A stretch of DNA of 64,000 nt, taken from assembly GCF_964340395.1 (NCBI RefSeq), contig NC_135570.1:11056322-11120321 (forward strand). Reading direction: 5' to 3'. The DNA is from Glandiceps talaboti (lineage: Eukaryota > Hemichordata > Enteropneusta > Spengelidae). Shown here piece after piece: positions 24,251 through 35,514 of this stretch; position 1 is the stretch's first letter, and each line of letters starts with the position of its first letter. Both the position numbers and the translations under genes were made by a program. The notes beneath the pieces are model-generated. The model ran no database searches. It worked only from the letters and a program-made list of their open reading frames with translations, and was not told where the DNA came from.

Positions 24251-27200
24251 TGTGATGGTGTTGGGGGTGATGGTGGTGGTGGTGGTGGTGATGATGACAA
24301 TAACAACGATGGTAACAATGATGATGTTGATGGTGATGGTTGTGATGATGACAATGACGAGGATTGTAACAACAACAATGATGATGACAACGGTGGCAGC
24401 AATGACTATGGTGGTTGTGATGGTGATGATGATAATGGTAGTGGTTGTGATGACTATGATGGCAACTTAGAGGATAGTGGCTAACGCAAGGATAGTCATG
24501 ATGTTCATAATTCAATATTTTTATAATTATCTAACATCTCTGTAGTACTAAAATATCAATAGTATTCAGTATTTTCAAGAGAGATTTATTACTTAACATT
24601 GTTTTTCTATGTTTTCAGTATGCCATAGTATTCAAGACACCAAAGTACCGAACCATTGCTATTGATAGACCAATAAGTGTGATGGTACAGTTGAAGAGAA
24701 GATCTGACAATGAAGTCAGTGAACCCAAACCATTCACTTATCACCCACAACAATTTGGTAAGTGAGCCAATTTGAAAGTATTCCCTTATTAGCCATACAG
24801 TTTGGTAATTGAGCCAAACCATTCACTTATCACCCATGACTCTTGGTATTATAATAAATAAAGTGAGTCAATCTATTTACTTATCGCCCACAACAATTTG
24901 GTAAGTGAGTCAAACCATTCATTTATTACTGTAAAAAGAGAGTGGTTGTTATCAACCAGCTAAGAGGGCAACCATACTTACTTATGTGTATCTCATAACA
25001 ACTGACTATGTGTTTCTTCAATCTTACAAAATAATTTTACATATTGAATTAATTGTATGCCCTTGCTGGATTAGAAGAAAATCACAGTGTCACTGGTTGT
25101 ACAATGGCGACCCCCACAAGCGGCCTATCTAAGCAAAAATTATGGGAAATTTGGGAATTTATAGTAGCATCACTGATAGCTTATCACACAGCCTTCAAAC
25201 TTTCTAGGTGTACAAACTATGCAAGATGATTCAGTGTATGGAAAGATCCATATTGGGTTTTATTAGTCCCCAATGTGCACAGCCCAGAGGGGGCTATAGG
25301 AACAATCCATGTCCGTCTGTTTGTCCATCGTATCCATGCATTCGTCAAGCTACAGCCATATCTCTGAGGAGCGTCATCGAAATCAAAAGCATCGTAATTA
25401 CGCGTCGTTACGAGTAAAGACTAGTAACTACTAGTAGCTACGATGTACTACGAGAAACGGGAGATAATGAGGTGTTCAGGTTCATGAATAACTGACAATA
25501 GATAATAAGTTTACATTTCTTTGTTTCCCTTAACGATGTCGTCTTTACGCGTAGATACACGTAATTTTTTATCGCCAACACACAATAGATAGTGATTCTC
25601 ACCTTCCATGTTTCCAATGATGACATCGTCTTCTATCGTAGTTGATCGTAGTTTGTCATAATTTTCGATCGTCAAAAAAAACCACGTACTCAGCCAGTAA
25701 TGTGCTGATGAAACTAGCACTGCACATGTTTTTATGAGTGCAAGTTCATGGGCGATATTCATTAAAAAAAACAATAAGATATGCACGAAATCAAAGTTTC
25801 AATATTCAGTACAAACTAACAGTACAACTTACAAGCTCACGCTTGGCGGCCATGGTAGGGCCAAGAAATGCTGTTGAATTTCCGGGTTGTGGAAGTGCAG
25901 TTTTGACTTTTATATCATCGAATAACGGGATTTGTTTTATATATTCTAAAACAACAACTAATTTTTTTATGTTTCTCAGTACAGTAACATTCCTAAATGA
26001 TGGGGTTGAGTTGAGAAATCGCAATGTTCGGCAACACGTGGCGTGATGCATGATGTCGGTAGATATATAAACATAGAGACGCAAGTGATGAACGTATTCA
26101 GTTATTCGTAGCCCGAAATTTTGTTATATAAATGACGTTTTCCTCAAAATTTTGAAGAAACAAAACGTTTTTAGGTGACTTCTAAATCAATCAAATCAAA
26201 CGATATATTAATGCGAGACAAGCTTTAGTTTTAAATTTGTTTTTGTGGACAATGTTCGATTTCGACTCACGAATCCTGCGACTAGAATCTAACACGATCA
26301 ATGCACCGTTCAGCAGCCAGACGAAAATGGTCGACATGTTTGTTGACCGGCCGAGAAATGCATAAGGAACTTGTGAGGCGGTCCGAATAAATAGATGTAA
26401 AATCCGACGTTTCGAATAAAAATTCTTCTTCAAGGTATTTTTAGGCAAGACATATTAGGTAAACATCTGAATATATCTGAAACACTTAGTTGACTTACTA
26501 GCCGACTGTACGAATGCCATAGAACTTAGAAGGCATCGAATGAATAACATTGAAAAAAGTAAGCGTGAAACTGATTTGCGCACAGGAAAGAAAATCTTTT
26601 TGTTTCGTTATTTTTTTCACGATGAAGACTACGCGTAAATGGTCGTAGTTTGGGCTCATGAATAACGGACAATAGGTGTTTACTTTTTATTGTCTACAAC
26701 CTAAAGTACATGAATATGCGTTGAGACTTATGAATATTCACCGTAGTACATCGTAACTACTAGTAGTTACTAGTCTTTACTCGTAGCGACGCGTAATTAC
26801 GATGCTTTTGATTTCGATGTCGTCCCTGATACCCATGACTCCATTTCAACCAAACTTGGCACAAATGTCAAACACTATAGGGGACATATATTGCACATCA
26901 TTTATTTGTGTAGACTTCCAGTGTTTACACTTGTCTTGATTACAGTGTGACTACCAGGTATATCAACATATCACATCAGTAGTCACGTTGTGTTTATTTA
27001 TCAAATATGCAGATAAAGAAGAAGTTGGGAGGAAGAGAAAGAAGACTGTACCATTCTTTGGAGACCATCTTGGTGGGGGAGGTGGATCTGGATTTGGAGG
27101 GGCTGGTGGATACTCTGGATTTGGTGGTTCAAGTGGTGGAGGCCCTGGAAATTACCAGTTCAGTAGCAGTGGATTTCCTGGATTTGGAGGAGGCTCTCAA

Positions 27201-30200
27201 GGTAGGATCAAATATGGAAATGAGTCAAGTATAAGAAAAATGCTAGGGTTAACTATCTCCAGATTTGTGTTTCAAAGCTTTCATCTTAAAAATTCCTCGT
27301 ATGTTGTATGTATGGGTATATAGGTAAGTTCTAATACTAGGCTCTAGCCTCTAAAATCAGATCATTGTCATCCATATAATGCGTTGAATGCAAGTTGATG
27401 TGTCTGAAATGGTTAGTAGAGAGTCAAATTTGTATGGCAATTCCTCCAAAAGTTTATCTAGTCGACACTAAAAACACAATACACTTGGTGCTGAAACCAC
27501 AGACTGTTCCAAGTATTAACACTTCGATGCACTATAGCTTAGTATGTTTGTTAAAAATTACACCAACATATAATGTGTAAACCTGGTGAAGTCTGCCAGA
27601 ATATCAAATATCTTCAGATTAGATTACAAGTGTTTAGCAGCTCAACACAACCAGGACTTTCTGTATTGTCAGCAACACTATGACAGAACTCCATGATGTG
27701 TGCGAGTGCAAGTGTAGCATACTCAGAGTATTTGCATGAATGCTTGCAGTGTTCTCTGCACCTGTACTTCACAAGCATATAAGTGAGTGAAAGTGCAGCA
27801 GCAAACACCCGTGAGTACCCACACTGGAACTCATGTGGCATGGGTTTCTGTTATTAGTACATGTTTATATGAAAAGATCATGAAAATCACAATCACACAA
27901 TTTTGTGTGTAGCGAATGATTGCATCCTCATTTGCATATCATTTGCATGCAGGTATGCAGTAATATGTTTTCGGTATTGCACTGTAGTGAAAAAACTACT
28001 AGTACATGTATGCGCACGCACCAGTGCAGTTAATCTCTGGTACATATGCAATAATGAGTGGTATGAACCAGCACACAAAACATGTATTGTTACAATATGC
28101 TTTCTGTTAAGTCTAACTATGACATGCAAATTATTTTTAATTATAATGACCTATAATTGACAAATGAATATTAAATGCCTATGAATATCAATGGATGTCC
28201 AGCACTCCTTTGAAGCTGGGAAGAACCCTGTTCATCTGAATCACTTTCTTGTTCATTCTGTAGGCATGCAACATGGAGGAATGGGTGGCCAGATAGGTAT
28301 GTCAATGAGTGGACCTAGTGGAAGCCAGATAGATAAACAACTAGGTGGTCAGATGGGTGGTCAAATGGGTGGTCAAATGGGACTGCCAATGGGTAGACAG
28401 GTGGGTGGTCAAATACCAGCACAGACATGGCAAAGTGGTTACCAGCCACAACGTGACCCACCACCAGGAACACTAATACAACGGTCAGCCCATGGTGGGA
28501 TTCGCACGTTACCAAGACAACCAGTGATTGTAAAACGAGAACAACGCATACAGGACTACTCTGATGATATTTGTATGGACTATGCTGGTGATGATGACCT
28601 TGTCACTGATGCTGCACCATTCACTGATGAAGATATTATTGTTGAACGCTTTGCAAGAACTAAACTTGCAGACAATATTGTCACTACACAGAAAACAGGC
28701 ACAGTACAGATTGAAAGATACACGGAAACAAAACTCAAACAAGTTATACCAGAGAAAACATCAACACTGACAGAGTCTGAAAAGTCTACGACAGGTAAGT
28801 TGTTATTAGTACTGTAGGACTGATGTTTGATACTTTGTTGTTATGGGTTGTAGTTGATATAAATGCATAAACGATTGTGGTACATACAGAAAAAGCTTTA
28901 GTTTGTTGTTATGGGTTGTACTTGATATGGATGCTATAAATGATTGTGATACATACAGAAAATGCTTTACTTTGTTGTTATGGGTTGTACTTGATATGGA
29001 TGCTATAAATGATTGTGATACATACAGAAAACGCTTTACTTTGGTGTTAAGGGTTGTACTTGATATGAATGCTATAAAATGATTGTGATACATACAGAAA
29101 ATGCTTTACTTTGGTGTTATGGGTTGTACTTGATATGGATGCTATAAATGATTATGGTACATACAGAAAATGCTTTACTTTGGTGTTATGGGTTGTACTT
29201 GATATGGATGCTATAAATGATTGTGATACATACAGAAAATGCTTTACTTAGGTGTTATGGGTTGTAAGTTATTGTCTTGTTGTTCCAGACTGCCAAGTGC
29301 AGACTGATCCCTTGCCATCACCATCAGCTCAACTGAATGCCTCAGTGATGGAGTTAGCTGAAAGGACAACTGCAGCACTACAAGACTTTGCAGTCACAGG
29401 AGATGTTAAGATTTTACTGGCTGTACAAAGACATCTAACAGCTGTACAGGATGAAAATGGTGATACGTAAGTATTCTTAGATTGGTTGGTATTATACATA
29501 CTGTGTATTGAGGATTACAAACAGGGCAATGGGAAAATATATAAGCAAAGCAAATGTCCTAGCAAAGCATAGACAAGGTTGGTGTAGGTGGGAGGTGAAT
29601 ACCAAATCTAAACCAATGTCTGTAGATAGGCTAGGTATAGGAAGGTGAATACTAAACCAATGTCTGTAGACAGGCTAGGTGTAGGAAAGTGAATACCAAA
29701 TCTAAGCCAATGTCTGTAGACAGGCTAGGTGTAGGAAAGTGAATACCAAATCTAAACCAATGTCTGTAGACAGGCTAGGTGTAGGAAAGTGAATACCAAA
29801 TCTAAGCCAATGTCTGTAGACAGGCTAGGTGTAGGAAAGTGAATACCAAATCTAAACCAATGTCTGTAGACAGGCTAGGTGTAGGAAAGTGAATACCAAA
29901 TCTAAACCAATGTCTGTAGACAGGCTAGGTGTAGGAAGGTGAATACCAAATCTAAACCAATGTCTGTAGACAGGCTAGGTATAGGAAGGTGAATACCAAA
30001 TCTAATCTGTAGACAGGCTAGGGGTAGGAAGGTGAATATTAAATCTAAACCAATGTCTGTAGACAGGCTAGGTGTAGGAAAGTGAATACCAAATCTAAGC
30101 CAATGTCTGTAGACAGGCTAGGTATAGGAAGGTGAATACCAAATCTAAACCAATGTCAGTAGACAGGTTAGGTGTAGGAAAGTGAATACCAAATCTAAAC

Positions 30201-33200
30201 CAATGTATGTAGACAGGCTAGGTGTAGGAAGGTGAATACCAAATCTAAACCAATGTCTGTAGATAGGTTAGGTATAGGAAGGTGAATACCAAATCTAAAC
30301 CAATGTCAGTAGACAGGCTAGGTATAGGAAGGTGAATACCAAATCTAAACCATTGTCTGTAGATAGGTTAGGTGTAGGAAAGTGAATACCAAATCTAAAC
30401 CAATGTCTGTAGACAGGTTAGGTGTAGGAAAGTGAATACCAAATCTAAACCAATGTCTGTAGACAGGCTAGGTGTAGGAAAGTGAATACCAAATCTAAGG
30501 CAATGTCTGTAGACAGGCTAGGTGTAGGAAAGTGAATACCAAATCTAAGGCAATGTCTGTAGACAGGCTAGGTATAGGAAGGTGAATACCAAATCTAATC
30601 TGTAGACAGGCTTGGTGTAGGAAAGTGAATACCAAATCTAAGCCAATGTCAGTAGACAGGCTAGGTGTAGGAAAGTGAATACCAAATCTAAGCCAATGTC
30701 AGTAGACAGGCTAGGTGTAGGAAAGTGAATACCAAATCTAAACCAATGTTTGTAGATAGGCTAGGTGTAGGAAGGTGAATACCAAATCTAAACCAATGTT
30801 TGTAGACAGGCTAGGTGTAGGAAAGTGAATACCAACATTTGGCCAATGTCTGTAGACAGGCTAGGGGTAGGAAAGTGAATATTAAATCTAAACCAATGTC
30901 TGGGTAGACATGGGTACTTTTAAACCAATATTTACTATCATTATTCATTCATTGTTAGAATTTATGAGTAGCAATACTTTTAGGAAACCATTTTGTTCAT
31001 AGTACACATAAAATACCGTGATATCTAGCTATAATACCAAGTAGAACTTTTAAAATTAATGTATCAATTGTTATTTTTCAGTGCTCTACATTTGGCAATC
31101 ATACACAGCAGAATGCAAGTTGTTCACAGTTTACTGAGTGTGATAATCAGTATACCAGAACAAAACATTGTCAACCAATACAATAATCTCAGACAAGTAA
31201 GTGTCATCCTCATCATTGACCTCTGACCCATAAAATAGTATTACAAGGACAGCAGATACACTGCTTCCCACACAGAGACTTCAAATAGTAATACAAGGAC
31301 AGCAGATGAATTGCTCCGCACACAGAGACTCATTCTATACTTATGTGTAGTAATTTGCCATCTAAAAGTGTTATTATTACTCTCTCTCTCTCTGTACACA
31401 GACTCCTTTGCATTTGGCTGTCATCACTGGCCAACCTCAAGCAGTAGAATTGTTACTACGATGTGGTGCTGACGTGGAACTTTTGGATCGTCATGGCAAC
31501 ACAGCAGCTCATATTGCTGCCAACTTGGGGAGTGTGGAATGCTTGAATGTGTTGCTACGGCAACAGAGACATTTGAAGGATGGAAAGAGATTTCCTGAAC
31601 TGGACACAATGAACTATGAAGGTTTGTATTTTATTTTATCTGAGTTTATTTTGAATGACTTTCTGCAATACAATGTGTCTGTGTTGTTACAAAATTATGA
31701 GATGACATAATTTCTCTTGTACTTTTCAGGTTTCACACCTGTCCATTTGGCAGTTAGAACTGGTAGTTTAAATTGTCTGAGAGCAATGGTTGCTGTAGGA
31801 GGACATGTTAATGAACAGGTAAGGTTCAAATTAATGTCATAATTATATAATCAATTGATCTGTTGTCTGCTGAAACACCACACAGCCAATCAGTTGATCT
31901 GTTGTTTGCTGCAACATCATGCAGCCAATCAAATGATCTGTTGTCTGCTGAAACACCACACAGCCAATCAGTTGATCTGTTGTTTGCTGCAACATCATAC
32001 AGCCAATCAAATGGTCTGTTGTCTGCTGAAACACCATGCAACTAATCAATTGATCTGCTGTTTGCTGAAACACCACACAGCCAAGCAGTTGATCTGTTGT
32101 TTGCTGTAACATCATCCAGCAAATCAGAAAGGAAACAACAGGGCTGGATATGGGCAACCAGATAAACAAAGAAAGAAACTGTACAGTTGTGCTACAATGC
32201 CATTGGCACCATTTTTAGTATTTTGGTTCTTTTAACTTTTTCATTTTATAAGGTTTGGCTATTTTAGTGATGGTTTCAGTGGAGTTGTTCTGACCAATGA
32301 CATTGTGTGTTACAGGATGGAAAGAGTGGTCATACAGCTTTACATCATGCTGTTGAAACTGAGAACTTGGCTATCATTGGTTACTTGATCCTAGAAGCCC
32401 AAGCTGATCTACATGCACCAAACTTTGCTGGTGACACACCACTTCACATTGCCAGTGGGCGTGGTTTACGTAGCGTTGCCGCTCTGCTTGTAGCAGCTGG
32501 CGCTGACTGTATGGTTGAAAACTATGAACCGGTAGAAGATGAGTTTGATGATGTTGAAGGTGATGAATATGATGAGAAAGACAAGGATACTGTTATAGAA
32601 GATGAAGTAATGACAGGACAGACACCACTAGATCTAGCTACTGATGATCAGGTAAAGGTTTCTAAAAACAAATAGACAGACTTTGCTATCCATTAGAAAC
32701 AATTCCAAATGGGAGAAGAAAATGAATGGAATAAATGAAACAGATATAATTAGTAATGTATGCATAATGATAGAATTACAACTGCCGACATCAGACCATG
32801 GACGAATAGACATAGACTGACTGACACATACATACACACACACACAGACATGACACACAGACACACAGACACACAGACACAGACACACACACACACACAT
32901 CACATAGACACTAACAGGTCACATAAATGACATACTACCCCCACACACAGACTGACACACTTACAAATACACAACACACAGACACACGTCACTTACAGTC
33001 TGACACATTACCCCCCCACACACACAGACTGACAAACACATACAAATACACAACACACATACACACACAAGTTACACATAGTGACATGCTACCCCCCCCC
33101 ACACACACACACACACTGACACACATACAAATACACAACACATAGACACACAAGTCACATATACAGATACACACACATAATACCTTCAACTTGTCATAAG

Positions 33201-35514
33201 TTATGTTATAAAATTTAAAACAATATTTTGTGTTTCTTTTTTAGATGGTAAATATATTGAAGGGTGAGCCATATTGCCCTTCATTACAAACACATGCTGC
33301 CTGTCCTGCCTCTCCGGTATCAGTGTCAGGGAAAGAGAAATTTGGTTCTCGTTTCTCTAGTGACCTTGGTTACCACTCAGTACTGCAGTCATCTGATGCT
33401 AGTTTTTCATCATATGGCAGCTTCAAGTCTGGTAGGTCATCAACTCTACTCTATAGTTTTTGTTGCAGCCTATGATCATTTTGCCAGGATTCTTTTAAGA
33501 AATTATGACATGTAAATTGTTGTTACCAATGTTCTCAAACCATAGAAAGAAATGTTAACTATTATTGTGTATGTATTAGAGATTACATGACATTCACAAA
33601 CCATTAGCGGTCCAAGTGCAACAAACCCGCGGGCTTGCCTGGCGAAAACGAGTGTCATAAAAGTTGTTTGCATCTCTAAAGCTGTTTGTAGCGTTACTTA
33701 TTATAGCCTAATAAATTGATAACAACTGATATAAGACGGAGATAAGGTTTGCCTCAATTGCAGACCATGCAGACGGCCGAATAGAGGTTTTACAGCTGTT
33801 TACTTGTGTTATGTAAGAGCCCATCATCACATGTGTAAATATTGGTACTCTTTGATAACAAGTCCACTTGCTTGGCTAATGGCTTGTCCCAGTAATGACA
33901 TGCACATACTAGTGGTATTTGCATATACCTGAATAATAGAACCCCATGCCACATGGGTGCCAGTGTGTGTACTCACATATTTACACTCGGATATTACTGT
34001 CTACACTATACAATAAAATTCTGGCGACTTGAGGAATATGAACAGATTTATCTAACACCAAGTTGATAATTTGTTATCTTTCAGGCAACATCAATAAACT
34101 TGGTGCCAATGTTTATCAGAGACTTGCAGCATGTTTGGATCCAGAGTCTGCGTATAAAGACTGGATATCTGTGGCTGATAAATTAGGACTTGGTAGTATG
34201 GTTAATGTATTCAAACTGACAAACAGTCCCACCAAGACTGTATTGGACAACTATGATGTAAGTTTACACGTTGTAGAGGGAGTGTTTGCAAATACTAGTA
34301 ATATATCAGGTGGTATGGAGGATAATGGCCCAAGTACCAGCTTTACCAAGTGGCAGGGGGATAATACACAACGCCAGTTATATCAAGCTTTCGGGAGGGG
34401 GATATTATACGATACCAGTTATGATAGGTGATGGGGAGGGTAATACAAAATACTGATTATGCCAAGTGTTCCTGAAGGGTATTTTGCATGATGCCAGATA
34501 TACCAGGTGGTGGAGGATATACATGTAAATTACCTGTGATACCAGATGGTGGATTAATCATTGTGATAACTGTATTTAAATATCTGAATTTAATTTGGAT
34601 TAAGTGTATATTATTATTATTATGATTATTATTGTCATATTTTTACTATTATCATAAAAAAAAACATTTTTGCAAAAGTATTGTTGTTTTCTTGATAGGC
34701 TATTGGTGGCACTATTGAACAACTTCAGAAAGTTCTCAAAACACTGAAAAGAGAAGATGCACTGAAGATATTAGAAGAAGCTGGGTTTACTTTGCAAACA
34801 TCAGTTATACTAGAAGAAGCAGGTAAGGAAACAGACATAAGTACTCATCCTTGAACAAATGATTCATTAGATGATTTTGAAAGATTGGTCTACGGAAGAC
34901 CACTAGCCAATAAAATCAGTATGCTTTCAATATTTTTAGTTTCTTACGTTAAGTCAACCATATTTGATATTACAACACATTGTTTTCATATGGCTGCCAG
35001 TGATTGGCTTAGAACATGTCACATGGTATGTACTAGTGACCTCATTTTCAATACAGAGGGCAACATTTGTTTTCTATTTTTCCTAGGGAACTATTACAGT
35101 AGCACAGGAGTCCTATTGCCTTGCCTTATTTGGGCACTAGTAGACGTCGTATTACCACAAAGGCTGTTCTGTAGCAACTATTTCAGCTTTGGGAAATATT
35201 ACCTATATAACAGTCCTTCGGGTAATATACATCTACTAGTGCCCTCATAGCCAGGCAATAAGTGTATACTATTTCCTTCAAAGTGAACACCCAATACTTA
35301 CACAATTTTTTATTGTTCATTTTTACTTTTAGCCACAGAAAAGCCTCCCTCAAAGGGAATGGTGACAGACTCATTTGAAAGTGGACTTGGTTCCATGGCA
35401 CAGGTTTCTATGGCATCCACAACAACAAGTACTGCTGCTGGTATGACAGTGTTGCCTAGCAACACAGACTCACACAGACAGACAGGTGTCAATCAAACTG
35501 CAGATGTTCATTAA
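17033..35514 (+). CDS. NFKB1: NF-kappa-B p105/p100-type protein (Rel domain, ankyrin repeats, death domain)
   Basis: Seventeen exons join in phase: 17033-17230, 19979-20077, 20481-20629, 21094-21377, 23909-24102, 24619-24757, 27013-27201, 28264-28794, 29289-29466, 31082-31196, 31402-31621, 31730-31818, 32316-32651, 33245-33431, 34085-34257, 34699-34822, 35333-35514. They code 1,128 residues. The Rel homology domain begins at [19 protein letters not shown] (67-85, DNA-contact loop) and ends near 355. A nuclear signal (GRKRKK, 360-365) follows, then a glycine-rich region (about 372-417) and a Gly/Gln/Met-rich stretch. About seven ankyrin repeats span 648-907 and a death domain 970-1065. In this family the precursor holds Rel dimers in the cytoplasm and is processed to a DNA-binding subunit. 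ESGLGS at 1084-1089 resembles the beta-TrCP degron of p105. The ATG at 17033 lies one base after an acceptor, so the 5' UTR exon is upstream; an unspliced ATG at 17021 is possible but in weaker context. Confidence 0.95.
17292..17501. repeat. (CA)n then (CATA)n microsatellite
   Basis: Dinucleotide CA repeats pass into CATA repeats. NF-kappa-B intron 1, 60 bp after the donor. Confidence 0.95.
17962..18012. repeat. (GGT)n, (GT)n and poly-G
   Basis: GGT repeats followed by GTGTGTG and a run of ten G. NF-kappa-B intron 1. Confidence 0.9.
19700..19934. mobile_element. MITE copy, same family as 5594-5958
   Basis: Shares TGATTTTTGGGTGCGGACC, the TAGGTGATTCAATACTGTTC segment and the end GCAAGCTAGTGCAGCTTTAA. 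The 5' end is truncated. NF-kappa-B intron 1, ending about 45 bp before exon 2. Confidence 0.55.
20637..20688 (+). repeat. Intronic copy of part of NF-kappa-B exon 3
   Basis: These 52 bp repeat exon bases 20559-20610 with four differences, all transitions, starting eight bases after the exon-3 donor. It is followed by a 26-bp tandem pair (AGACTCCCT.GGCCAT.GAC). Confidence 0.9.
21531..23665 (+). repeat. 67-bp minisatellite, about 32 copies
   Basis: The unit begins TTGATAGCAGTAATCAATAC and ends GACTTTTCCTTTAAG. Copies differ at a few fixed sites (GCAG/GCAA, GGTAG/GGCAG/GATAG, TTTTCC/TTGTCC). In the second half these variants cycle in twos and threes, a higher-order arrangement. It lies in NF-kappa-B intron 4, 150 bp after the donor, and each unit shares TTGATAGCAGTAA with the exon-intron junction. 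Confidence 0.95.
24170..24470. repeat. Imperfect GAT-rich repeat
   Basis: Interrupted GAT/GGT/GAC triplets fill the start of NF-kappa-B intron 5, giving long but meaningless open frames in several phases. Confidence 0.9.
24736..24909 (+). repeat. Duplicated exon end plus splice donor
   Basis: The 31 bases over the NF-kappa-B exon-6 donor (24736-24766) recur at 24879-24909 with one difference, including an intact GTAAGT at 24901. A partial middle copy lies at about 24800-24835 (TTTGGTAATTGAG, then CCATTCACTTATCACCCA). Confidence 0.9.
25375..26819. mobile_element. 1.4 kb element with 78-bp terminal inverted repeats
   Basis: Bases 25375-25452 and 26742-26819 are inverted copies differing at two positions, with ends CATCGAAATCAAAAGCATCG. 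The interior has no recognisable transposase; its open frames are short. Internal motifs such as TCATGAATAAC.GACAATAG recur near both ends. It is in NF-kappa-B intron 6, inside another repeat that it splits (flanks resume as one sequence). No clear target duplication was found. Confidence 0.7.
28832..29270 (+). repeat. 69-bp minisatellite, about six copies
   Basis: The unit contains TGTTATGGGTTGTACTTGAT and GCTATAAATGATTGTG. It fills NF-kappa-B intron 8 almost to the next acceptor. The same unit, inverted, forms smaller groups at 47230-47450 and 53830-54120, and a direct copy at about 54125-54225. Confidence 0.9.
29590..30905 (+). repeat. 49-bp minisatellite, about 26 copies
   Basis: The unit contains CAATGTCTGTAGACAGGC and GAATACCAAATCT. 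Fills most of NF-kappa-B intron 9. Some units are shortened (for example at 30000 and 30598). Confidence 0.95.
31855..32115 (+). repeat. 42-bp minisatellite, about six copies
   Basis: The unit contains TTGATCTGTTGTTTGCTG and CACACAGCCAATCA. Alternating AAACACCAC and CAACATCAT versions make an 84-bp higher-order unit. NF-kappa-B intron 12. Confidence 0.9.
32830..33175. repeat. CA-rich low-complexity array
   Basis: CACA and CAGACACA tracts with a looser repeat of about 65 bp (ACTGACACAC.TACAAATACAC). NF-kappa-B intron 13. Confidence 0.85.

Noticed and set aside
24132-24515. Long Asp- or His-rich open frames on both strands
   Set aside because: GAT-rich low-complexity intron sequence directly after the exon-5 donor.
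25511-26448. Three minus-strand open frames of 85-92 codons
   Set aside because: Inside the inverted-repeat element; no transposase motifs and no start or codon character supporting a gene.
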